Below are positions 54,644 through 62,141 of a stretch of 64,000 nucleotides of DNA, piece by piece; within the stretch, counting starts at the first letter, position 1; every line of letters starts with the position of its first letter. The DNA comes from Paenibacillus lutrae (GTDB taxonomy: Bacteria > Bacillota > Bacilli > Paenibacillales > NBRC-103111), in contig NZ_RHLK01000008.1 in the NCBI RefSeq assembly GCF_009757775.1, positions 125,171 through 189,170 on the forward strand. Reading direction: 5' to 3'. Both the position numbers and the translations under genes were made by a program. Below the pieces are notes generated by a model. The model was not told where the DNA came from and searched no databases. It was given only the letters and a program-made list of their open reading frames with translations.

Positions 54644-56295
54644 AACCCTATTTGTTTTCGGTAATCGGTCGGTGTCAGGCGGGTAATCTTCTTGAAGGTT
54701 TTAACGAAATGTTTATAGCTCTTGTATCCGCACAGATGGCAGACGTCCGTCACCAGATACTCGGGCTTTTGCAGGCAGTCCATCGCATGGGAAATACGGA
54801 TTTCGGACACGAACGTCATATAATTTTTGTTTAATTTGAGCTTGAACAGCCGGCTGAGATAGGAAGGATTGTAGAAAAATTGGTCCGCCACCATCTGCAA
54901 AGTCACATCTTGATCGAGATGCTGCCGGATATAAGTTTCGATCTGTTTGAAAATAATCCCGTTGCCGGGACCGTTCGTCTGCGATGACTCTTGGTAGACG
55001 CTGCTTAGGTGCAGCATCCACCCGCTCATCCAGTCCAGAAGTCCCTTCAGCGTCCGAAAATCGTCCACGCAGCTCAACTTGAGGAGCTTGTCGCTATAGA
55101 CGCCTTCGACGGGAATATCGTGTTTGTGGGCGAAGCGCAGCGTGACGGACACGATATCCTGCAGAAAGCCGAGCAGGCTGCCGTAAGCGGCTCCCGGCGT
55201 GTCCAGCAGTTTCTCCCGGGCAAGCCTCGCCAAAAGCAGCTTGATCGGCTCGGCGCCGCCGGTCTCAAGGCCGCGCTCGAGCTCGGCCTTGTCCGGGCCG
55301 CTGAGCCGGACGAGCGGGTCTGAGTCGCTATCCGCCGGAAGAGAGGCTGGCCTGCCGGCTTCCAGGAGCTGCCGCTCGGGATGGAAAAAGCGCAGGTACA
55401 GCGCTTTCTCCGCCTGCCGGAGGGAAGAGCCCGCTGCGGCCGGGTCAGACGAGCGGCTGCCGAGCGCCGCGTAGAAAGTGGCCTGATCGGTGCCTGACTG
55501 GCCGAAGAGTCCGCTTACCCTTGAGACGTCCGGGCCGGAAATTGCGTTCCCGGTCAAGGAGGGACTCGTACTCTCTTCCAGGCATGCAAGCGCATACATT
55601 TTGGCGTGATCAAAATACGTCAGGACCTGGACCCGATCGGCATCGTTGTAGCAGCAGCGGATGAGCTCCGACGCCAGCTTCTCCGCCTGGTTTCTGAGAC
55701 GCCCCCGTGCCAGGTAGCTCAGAGGCTGCTGCGTAAACCACGTGACGACAAAGGGCAGGTATGTATACGATGCGCCGTCCAGTCCGTACGAGGATAGCGG
55801 GATCTCTCCGGGAACGGGTTCCTCCAGGAGAAGCTTCACAAGCTGGCTGCGCTTCAGCTTTATCGTTTCCCGGGCCTCCGTTTCGAGCAGATTTTGCTGA
55901 ACGCGCGCCGCTTTTCTCTGCTTCAGTGTCTCCAGGCATTCCATCAAGATCGACAGGCTTTCGTCGTACTCCAAAGGTTTGAGAAGGAACGCGTGAACAC
56001 TGCCGAGCCGTATGGCCTTCTGAGCGTAGGCGAAATCGTTATATCCCGTTAAAATAATAAAAACGGTATCCGGGAGCTCTGAGCGCAGTTCTTCGACCAT
56101 TTGAAGGCCGTCCATTTCCGGCATGCGGATGTCCGTAATGACGATGTCGGGCCGTTCGCCAAGCGCTGTGCGGAAGCCTTGTTTGCCGTTTTCCGCTTCC
56201 AATATGGTTTCGACTCCAAGTTCCTGCCAGGCAAAATAATGTTTGAGCCCCGCGCGAATGAGAGGCTCGTCTTCGACAATCATCAATTTGTACAT
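54640..56295 (-). CDS. YesN-type response regulator (receiver plus AraC DNA-binding domain)
   Basis: A 551-residue regulator with an N-terminal receiver (VEDEP pocket, Asp55 in VITDIRMPEMDG, KPLEY Lys), a long variable middle (~130-440) and a C-terminal AraC-type DNA-binding domain (~450-551; LQMVADQFFYNPSYLSRLFK and VCHLCGYKSYKHFVKTFKKI). GGAGG lies before ATG 56295. It is divergent from the ABC binding-protein gene by 208 bases and is the likely ligand of the shared promoter element at 56388 and 62033. Confidence 0.92.
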   Translation of the reverse strand: MYKLMIVEDEPLIRAGLKHYFAWQELGVETILEAENGKQGFRTALGERPDIVITDIRMPEMDGLQMVEELRSELPDTVFIILTGYNDFAYAQKAIRLGSVHAFLLKPLEYDESLSILMECLETLKQRKAARVQQNLLETEARETIKLKRSQLVKLLLEEPVPGEIPLSSYGLDGASYTYLPFVVTWFTQQPLSYLARGRLRNQAEKLASELIRCCYNDADRVQVLTYFDHAKMYALACLEESTSPSLTGNAISGPDVSRVSGLFGQSGTDQATFYAALGSRSSDPAAAGSSLRQAEKALYLRFFHPERQLLEAGRPASLPADSDSDPLVRLSGPDKAELERGLETGGAEPIKLLLARLAREKLLDTPGAAYGSLLGFLQDIVSVTLRFAHKHDIPVEGVYSDKLLKLSCVDDFRTLKGLLDWMSGWMLHLSSVYQESSQTNGPGNGIIFKQIETYIRQHLDQDVTLQMVADQFFYNPSYLSRLFKLKLNKNYMTFVSEIRISHAMDCLQKPEYLVTDVCHLCGYKSYKHFVKTFKKITRLTPTDYRKQIGL

Positions 56296-56387
56296 AGATG
56301 TCCTCCGGAAGTGTTGTCATGCTGATAGTTAGATGTAAAACTAGTATACTAAACACCGGACATAGAGGACAGGTTTAAATCCCAACA

Positions 56388-56426
56388 GGTCAAAATACGC
56401 CCATGAAAGTAAAATCTAAGGGATTA
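56388..56426 (+). promoter_or_regulatory. Shared 39 bp promoter element upstream of the sialic-acid ABC operon
   Basis: The stretch runs AGGTCAAAA, GCCC, AAAGTAAAA, TAAGGGATT and is matched almost base for base (one-base indel) by 62033-62072 upstream of the sialidase. A -10-like TATGCT lies 21 bases after the final GGGATT, the same distance as TAAAAT downstream of the second copy. No good -35 exists at either, as expected for an activator-dependent promoter. Proposed target of the adjacent YesN-type regulator. Confidence 0.65.
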
Positions 56427-56503
56427 TGCAGCGCCGCGATATGTTCTATGCTTAACACAGGAAATGAAAGCGATTCATTTTTAACTATAGAGGGGGATAA
56501 GAA

Positions 56504-57871
56504 ATGAGAACTTGGAAAAAAGGACTCATGACCGCAGCGAGCATTGCCCTGATCGGGACACAACTGGCTGCTTGCGGAAGTGATCAGACTAAACAAAATG
56601 AAAGCGCTTCACCTAATCAGTCTTCATCCAAACCGGTAGAGATTACCTGGTGGAACTTCCCGAATTTCCAGCCGCTGGACGGTGAAGTGGGTAAGTACGA
56701 GAAACAGATTATCGCTGCTTTTAATAAAAAATATCCCGATATCAAAGTGAATCTGGAAATGATTACGTACGAAGGCGGACCGCAAAAGCTCAACGTGGCG
56801 ATTGCTTCCAACACCGCTCCCGACGTGATTTATGACGCTCCGGGACGCATTATCGACTGGGGCAAGAAAAATTTACTGGCTCCGCTAAACGATATGGTGT
56901 CCGAAGAAGTGAAGAAAGACATTTCTCCGGCGCTCTGGAAGCAGTCGATGGTCGGGGATCAGATTTATATGTACCCGGTTAACACGGCTCCTTTCATGAT
57001 GGCGGTCAACAAAAGCGTGTTCGATAAAATTGGCGCGGCGGATCTGCTCCCGCTTGATCGTCCCGACCGTACGTGGACGGTGGCCGAATACGAGAAGGCG
57101 CTGCAAGCGGTTAAAGAAAAAGCGCCGGAAATCATTCCGTCGGGCTTCTACGCGAAAAGCACAGCAGGCGATCAGGGAACGCGCGCTTACATCGCCAACA
57201 TGGGCGTATCCAGATTCCTGAGTGAGGACAACAGCAAAGCCGCGATCAACACCGACAATGCGGCCCAAGCTCTCGACTGGATCGTAAAAGGCAGCAAAGA
57301 CAAGCTTGTCGTTCCGGGTGCGGTTTCCCTTGCGGCAGCCGACGTGAACGATCTGTTCCTGCAAGGCAAGCTTGCGTTTACGATCAACTACTCCGCCGTG
57401 CTGAAGGCTCAGAACGAGCCGAACAAGAAGGTGAAGTTCGATGACGTGCTGCTTCCGTTCCCGACACTCGACGGCTCTAAGCCCAAGTTGGAACCGTATC
57501 TCGGCGGAATGGCTATTTTCAACAACGGGGATAAAGCTAAAATTGAAGCCGGCAAAAAGCTGATCGATTTCATCGCGAACGATCCTGAGACGGCAAAGAA
57601 AAACCTTATCCAGACGGGCGGCTTGTCCGCACGTACATCGGTCACGGGGCTGTACGACAATTCGGAATACAAATACGCGGAGCTTGCCCGTAAATTTATT
57701 ACCGATCCGCCGACGATTGCGGACGGATATGCCGAAATCCGCACGTTCTGGTTCCCTGAACTGCAGAAAGCTTTGTCGGGCCAAGCCACGGCCAAAGAAG
57801 CGCTGGACACTTTCGCCTCCAAAGCCAATGAGGCGATTACGAAAGCGAAGTCGCAGAGCAAGGCCAAGTAA
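56504..57871 (+). CDS. ABC transporter sugar-binding lipoprotein (probably sialic acid)
   Basis: A 455-residue lipoprotein: basic start, hydrophobic core and lipobox LAAC with modified Cys24, then a Ser/Asn-rich linker and a class I sugar-binding fold (VEITWWNFPNFQPL, YPDIKVNLEMI, APDVIYDAPGR). It is the extracytoplasmic receptor for the two permeases that follow. The neighbouring nanA, nanE and sialidase make sialic acid or a related amino sugar the best substrate guess. A shared regulatory element precedes it. Confidence 0.92.
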   Translation: MRTWKKGLMTAASIALIGTQLAACGSDQTKQNESASPNQSSSKPVEITWWNFPNFQPLDGEVGKYEKQIIAAFNKKYPDIKVNLEMITYEGGPQKLNVAIASNTAPDVIYDAPGRIIDWGKKNLLAPLNDMVSEEVKKDISPALWKQSMVGDQIYMYPVNTAPFMMAVNKSVFDKIGAADLLPLDRPDRTWTVAEYEKALQAVKEKAPEIIPSGFYAKSTAGDQGTRAYIANMGVSRFLSEDNSKAAINTDNAAQALDWIVKGSKDKLVVPGAVSLAAADVNDLFLQGKLAFTINYSAVLKAQNEPNKKVKFDDVLLPFPTLDGSKPKLEPYLGGMAIFNNGDKAKIEAGKKLIDFIANDPETAKKNLIQTGGLSARTSVTGLYDNSEYKYAELARKFITDPPTIADGYAEIRTFWFPELQKALSGQATAKEALDTFASKANEAITKAKSQSKAK

Positions 57872-57947
57872 ACAAGCAAAGCGTGGGAGCGGGGTGCGCG
57901 TGTACTCCGCTCCTTTCACTAAACAACAGAGAAAGAAGGGATAGGGG

Positions 57948-58844
57948 ATGGAAGCAGCAGTTCGCAAATCCAGGAAAGCGGTGCGGCGCGATTGGCTGAT
58001 GAGTTACCTGTTTTTACTGCCGGCGCTCGGGTTTTTCCTGCTCTTTGTGGCGTACCCGATGTTCAAGGGCGTATATATCAGCTTCTTTGATTATTCGCTG
58101 AGGCATTTCGAATTTACCGGACTGGATAATTACGTCTCTTTGCTCAAAAACGATACATTTCTCAAATCGATGAGAAATACGCTTCTGCTGGTCGTCATCG
58201 CGGTGCCGATCGTGATCGTGTTTTCGATTTTCGTAGCGGTGAACATTTACAAAATGAAAGAATTCTCCCGCTCTTTCTTCCGGGGGGTCTTTTATCTGCC
58301 GGCCGTATCTTCCGTCGTCAGCATCACCGTCGTCTGGGGCTGGATTTATCATCCGAACTACGGGATTTTGAACTACCTGACGGGTCTGGCCGGAGCAGAG
58401 CCTGTGTTCTGGTTGGGGGATACGCGTACCGCCCTGCTTGCGATTATTGCGGTGCTTATCACGACTTCGGTCGGGCAGCCGATTATTCTATACGTCGCGT
58501 CCCTGGGCAACATCCCGACTTCTTACATCGAAGCCGCTCAGATTGACCGGGCCACGCCTTGGCAGATTTTCCGCAAAATCATCTGGCCGATGCTGATGCC
58601 GACGAATTTGTACATCATCGTCATTACGACGATCAATACATTCCAGTGCTTCGCTCTCATTCAGCTGCTTACCGCAGGCGGTCCGGTTTACAGCACCTCT
58701 ACCGTTATGTACGGCGTCTATGAACAGGCGTTTGTGCTCGGTAATTTCGGAATCGCTTCGGCGATGGGCATTTTGCTGGCGATCGTGATCGGAATCATCT
58801 CGGTCATCCAGTTCAAATTCTTCGGCAGCGATGTAGAGTACTAG
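57948..58844 (+). CDS. ABC transporter permease (MalF/UgpA type)
   Basis: A 298-residue permease with six helices and the EAA-type loop ASLGNIPTSYIEAAQIDRAT followed by IIWPMLMP. It starts 76 bases after the binding-protein gene behind GAAAGAAGGGA and is followed after 11 bases by the second permease. No ATPase gene accompanies it; a shared MsmX-like ATPase is likely. Confidence 0.92.
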   Translation: MEAAVRKSRKAVRRDWLMSYLFLLPALGFFLLFVAYPMFKGVYISFFDYSLRHFEFTGLDNYVSLLKNDTFLKSMRNTLLLVVIAVPIVIVFSIFVAVNIYKMKEFSRSFFRGVFYLPAVSSVVSITVVWGWIYHPNYGILNYLTGLAGAEPVFWLGDTRTALLAIIAVLITTSVGQPIILYVASLGNIPTSYIEAAQIDRATPWQIFRKIIWPMLMPTNLYIIVITTINTFQCFALIQLLTAGGPVYSTSTVMYGVYEQAFVLGNFGIASAMGILLAIVIGIISVIQFKFFGSDVEY

Positions 58845-58855
58845 GAGGGATACTT

Positions 58856-59737
58856 ATGAACGCTTTACTTGATAGGAGTCCGGGGACTGTTGGCGCGGTC
58901 CGCAAAAAAAGCCGGCTAAAGGAGATATCGCCCGTTAAAGTATTCTCCTTCATCTTGCTGCTGCTGGCTACTGTGCTTTTTATTTTCCCCTTCTATTGGA
59001 TTATCACCGGCGCGTTTAAAGTTCAGACCGTCGCGACCGCGATTCCGCCGGAGTGGTTTCCACTGAAACCGACCCTGCAGAACTGGACGGATTTGTTCAA
59101 AAATCCGGTCTGGCGCTGGACGTTCAACAGCTTTCTGATCGCCTTTTGCGAAATGATCGCGGTCTGTATGGTTTCATCGCTGGCCGGATATGTGCTCGCG
59201 AAAAAAGTGTTTCCGGGCCGCAAAATGATTTTCACGCTGTTCGTGGCCGCAATGGCGCTGCCCAAGCAGGTGATTCTCGTTCCCTTGTTCACCATGCTGG
59301 CTGACTTCGGCTGGGTGAATACGTACTGGGGCCTGATCCTGCCTGCAATCGGCTGGCCGTTCGGCGTCTTCCTCATGAAGCAGTTTGCGCAAACGATTCC
59401 GGGCGAATTGATGGAAGCGGCGAAAATGGACGGCTGCTCGGAGATCCGGCTGTTCGCCACGATTATTTTACCGCTGCTTAAACCGGCGCTCGGCGCCTTG
59501 GCTATTTTTACGTTTATCGCTTCGTGGAACGATTATTTCAGTCAGCTCATCATGACACGCTCCACTTCGATGATGACTCTCCCGCTTGGAATCGCGACGA
59601 TGCAGGGCGAGTATACGACGAACTACGGGGTGATGATGGCGGGAGCGGCTCTTGCGTCGGTACCGATGATCGCGATTTTTCTCCTGTTCCAAAAATCGTT
59701 TACCCAGGGAATTACGATGGGCGCCGTAAAAGGATAG
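58856..59737 (+). CDS. ABC transporter permease (MalG/UgpE type)
   Basis: A 293-residue permease with a basic N-terminal tail, six helices and the EAA loop (GELMEAAKMDGCSEIRLFAT, then ILPLLKP). It ends FTQGITMGAVKG like other MalG proteins. AGGAGGG precedes ATG 58856. Part of the sialic-acid importer by position. Confidence 0.92.
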   Translation: MNALLDRSPGTVGAVRKKSRLKEISPVKVFSFILLLLATVLFIFPFYWIITGAFKVQTVATAIPPEWFPLKPTLQNWTDLFKNPVWRWTFNSFLIAFCEMIAVCMVSSLAGYVLAKKVFPGRKMIFTLFVAAMALPKQVILVPLFTMLADFGWVNTYWGLILPAIGWPFGVFLMKQFAQTIPGELMEAAKMDGCSEIRLFATIILPLLKPALGALAIFTFIASWNDYFSQLIMTRSTSMMTLPLGIATMQGEYTTNYGVMMAGAALASVPMIAIFLLFQKSFTQGITMGAVKG

Positions 59738-59857
59738 TCAGCGATCGCCGTTCTGAGTGGTTGGCGGGCAACAAATATCAAATAAAAAACATCTATTTGC
59801 TGTATTTAGGTGGAAATATTCATTATATTTTCTTGTATAAACGGAGGTTGTCCACAA

Positions 59858-60784
59858 ATGAGAACGGTAGATTTGGATCGTTTCAGAGGCATCACGATCG
59901 CCATGTATTCCTGCTACGATGAACAGGGAGAAGTTTCAACGGAAGCGGCCCGCATGCTGGCCCGGCATTATGCGAACACGGGCGTCAGCGGGTTGTACGT
60001 CGGAGGCAGCTCTGGTGAAGGTATGCTGCAATCGGTAGAGGAGCGTAAAAAAATGCTGGAAGCGGTCATTGCCGAAGTCGGGCGGGAGCTCACCGTTATC
60101 GCCCATATCGGAGCGCCGTCCACGCGTGACAGCGTTGCGCTTGCCAAGCATGCGGAGGAAGCGGGGGCACATGCGGTATCCGCCGTCCCGGCCATCTATT
60201 ACCGTCTGCCTGAGGCAAGTGTGGAGCATCACTGGCAGTCGATTGTAGACAGCACGCTACTACCTTTTATCATCTACCATATCCCGCAGACGACGGGCTT
60301 CCATTTGTCAAAGGCGCTTTTGACCCGGCTAATTCGCCAGGACAAAATTATCGGGGTGAAAATTTCCGCCGAAAGCACGTTCGAGCTTCAACAATTCAAG
60401 GCGGCGGGCGGAGATGACATTCTCGTGTTAAACGGACCGGACGAGCAGTATCTGGCGGGACGGAGTATCGGAGCGGACGGCGGAATCGGCGGAACGTACG
60501 GGGTTATGCCGGAGCTTTTCCTCGAAATCGAGAACTGCTTCCAGGAAGGCAAGCTGGAGGAAGCGCAGAAATGGCAGTTTACCGTCAATGAGCTGATCGC
60601 CGAACTGCTGACGTTCCCTTCCCTGTACGGGGCTTGCAAAGCGGTCTTGAAGCTGCGCGGACTCGACTCCGGCGAGCCGAGACTGCCTCTGCTGCCGGTA
60701 CGTGAAACGGACATGGAGCGGGTGCGGGCACTGAACGATAAAATACTGGACTGCATAGCCCGGGCGGAAGCTTCGCGCAAGTAA
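59858..60784 (+). CDS. nanA: N-acetylneuraminate lyase
   Basis: A 308-residue class I aldolase of the DapA/NanA family. The GSSGEG carboxylate-binding motif, the catalytic Tyr in IYHIPQTTG and the Schiff-base Lys in IGVKISAEST are present; YHIPQ and the flanking genes favour N-acetylneuraminate lyase over dihydrodipicolinate synthase. It splits sialic acid to ManNAc and pyruvate. ATG 59858 has GGAGG 9-10 bases upstream; an ORF extension to 59810 is leader. A promoter may lie in the 120 AT-rich bases before it. nanE follows. Confidence 0.92.
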   Translation: MRTVDLDRFRGITIAMYSCYDEQGEVSTEAARMLARHYANTGVSGLYVGGSSGEGMLQSVEERKKMLEAVIAEVGRELTVIAHIGAPSTRDSVALAKHAEEAGAHAVSAVPAIYYRLPEASVEHHWQSIVDSTLLPFIIYHIPQTTGFHLSKALLTRLIRQDKIIGVKISAESTFELQQFKAAGGDDILVLNGPDEQYLAGRSIGADGGIGGTYGVMPELFLEIENCFQEGKLEEAQKWQFTVNELIAELLTFPSLYGACKAVLKLRGLDSGEPRLPLLPVRETDMERVRALNDKILDCIARAEASRK

Positions 60785-60836
60785 CGGCAGGGGAGTACGC
60801 GCCAGTGACGGAGACGGTTATAGAGGAGCGAATGAG

Positions 60837-61520
60837 ATGAATACACACGAAATTTTTCCTGCCAGAGGTCTGATCGTATCCTGCCAGGCTTTGGAGGACG
60901 AGCCGCTGCACGGCGGCGACACCATGGCCAAAATGGCCAGGGCGGCCGTACGTTCCGGTGCGATCGGCATCCGGACCAACGGCGCCCACGATATTGCGGC
61001 GATCAAACAAGAGGTGGATGTGCCCGTAATCGGTCTCATCAAGCGGGATATTCCCGGCTCCGACATATTTATCACGCCGACACTGGAGGAAGTGGAAGCC
61101 ATCGTGGAGGCGGGAGCCGACATTGTGGCGCTGGATGTGACTGGCCGGGAAGACCGGCTGGAGCGGGTAAAACCGCTCATTGAATATGCTCATTCGAAGG
61201 GCAGACTCGTAATGGCGGATATTTCTACGCTGGAAGAAGGGCTTGCAGCCGAAAGCCTGGGCGTCGACTTCATCGGGACCACTCTTTCCGGCTATACCCC
61301 TTACAGTCCCCAGCAGGAAGAACCGGATTTCGAGCTGCTGCGGGGACTGTGCTCCCGTGCGAAGGTGCCCGTCATTGCCGAGGGGCGCATCTGGACGCCC
61401 GCTGATGCGGCCCGGGCGCTGGAAACCGGAGCATCCTACGTGGTCGTGGGCAGTGCGATTACTCGTCCGCAGCTGATTGTCGCCCGCTATGTGGATGCGA
61501 TCGGCAGCCGCTTGTCTTAA
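60837..61520 (+). CDS. nanE: N-acetylmannosamine-6-phosphate 2-epimerase
   Basis: A 227-residue TIM-barrel epimerase converting ManNAc-6-P to GlcNAc-6-P. Family stretches visible are GLIVSCQALEDEPLHG, RSGAIGIRTNGAHDIAAIK, VIGLIKRD, ITPTLEEVEAI, DFIGTTLSGYTPYS and VIAEGRIWTP. It starts 52 bases after nanA behind GAGGAG. A ManNAc kinase would be needed to supply its substrate; only a ROK-kinase relic lies nearby. Confidence 0.95.
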   Translation: MNTHEIFPARGLIVSCQALEDEPLHGGDTMAKMARAAVRSGAIGIRTNGAHDIAAIKQEVDVPVIGLIKRDIPGSDIFITPTLEEVEAIVEAGADIVALDVTGREDRLERVKPLIEYAHSKGRLVMADISTLEEGLAAESLGVDFIGTTLSGYTPYSPQQEEPDFELLRGLCSRAKVPVIAEGRIWTPADAARALETGASYVVVGSAITRPQLIVARYVDAIGSRLS

Positions 61521-61665
61521 GGAGGGCTTGTGGCGGCCGGCCGTCCCGGCCATCGCCGGCAGGCTTGCCGTGCGCCACACGCTGCCCCCTGCGCAGTGAA
61601 TCCCGCATTGATCTTCGTACCTCCCATATCGACGGAGGGCGCGACGCTGGTCGGGTTCGAGATTT
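61519..61665 (-). pseudogene. Relic of a ROK-family kinase (possible former ManNAc kinase)
   Basis: On the minus strand, between two stop codons, the frame reads NPTSVAPSVDMGGTKINAG followed by FTAQGAACGA. VDMGGTKI is the N-terminal phosphate-binding motif of ROK kinases such as NanK, but no start codon precedes it in frame and the frame stops after ~48 codons, at the 3' end of nanE. It appears to be a 5' fragment of an otherwise lost gene, on the strand opposite to nanE. Confidence 0.4.
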
Positions 61666-61792
61666 ACCCATGGGACGGGAAATATTTGTGCAGCACATCC
61701 AATAACACTTCATTCGTCAGGTAGTAGATGCCCGGCTGCGGAGCGTGTGTTCCAAGCGGTCGAGTCCCTCACAGCCTTTCAAGCAGCAGATA

Positions 61793-61834
61793 AGCCTTCA
61801 AACCCCATAGCTGTGGGTATGAAGGCTTTTTATT
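61793..61834 (+). terminator. Terminator after nanE
   Basis: AGCCTTCA and TGAAGGCT form an 8 bp stem with an inner CCC/GGG pairing, followed by TTTTTATT. It ends the nanAE transcript before the sialidase promoter. Confidence 0.8.
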
Positions 61835-62032
61835 CAACGTTTACGACGGATTCGTTCGCCGGTGCCTTTAGAGGCAGCCCTTTTTATGAAATGGATCGGC
61901 CGTAAAGGGGTGAAAGCTTCCTCCTTGTTCTTCGCACGGAATGCCAGTCACGGATATAAAAGTGGGAGGAAGTAACCGGGGTGGAAAATACATGAAGAAG
62001 TCTCGGCCCAAAGGTCAAGATTTCCTCTCAAT

Positions 62033-62072
62033 AGGTCAAAACAAGCCCCCTTAAAGTAAAAAGTAAGGGATT
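62033..62072 (+). promoter_or_regulatory. Second copy of the shared promoter element, upstream of the sialidase
   Basis: AGGTCAAAA, AAGCCCCC, TTAAAGTAAAA, TAAGGGATT repeats the element of 56388-56426. TAAAAT, a -10 candidate, begins 21 bases after GGGATT. A related upstream half (AAGGTCAAGAT at 62011) adds a possible extra site. The distance from element end to start codon (69 bases) resembles that at the ABC operon (77 bases). Confidence 0.65.
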
Positions 62073-62141
62073 TCAAGCGTGTCCGGCAGGGCCTAAAATG
62101 AAGACAGTTTTAAAAATCATACACCCCGGGAGGTTGTTTTA

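Noticed and set aside
56465-56478. CcpA cre site before the ABC binding protein (TGAAAGCGATTCA)
   Set aside because: One base shorter than the cre consensus and not matched in the right half; could not be supported.
61459-61713. 84-codon minus-strand ORF
   Set aside because: Different frame from the ROK-like motif, no ribosome site, Arg/Pro-rich composition typical of GC-rich shadows.
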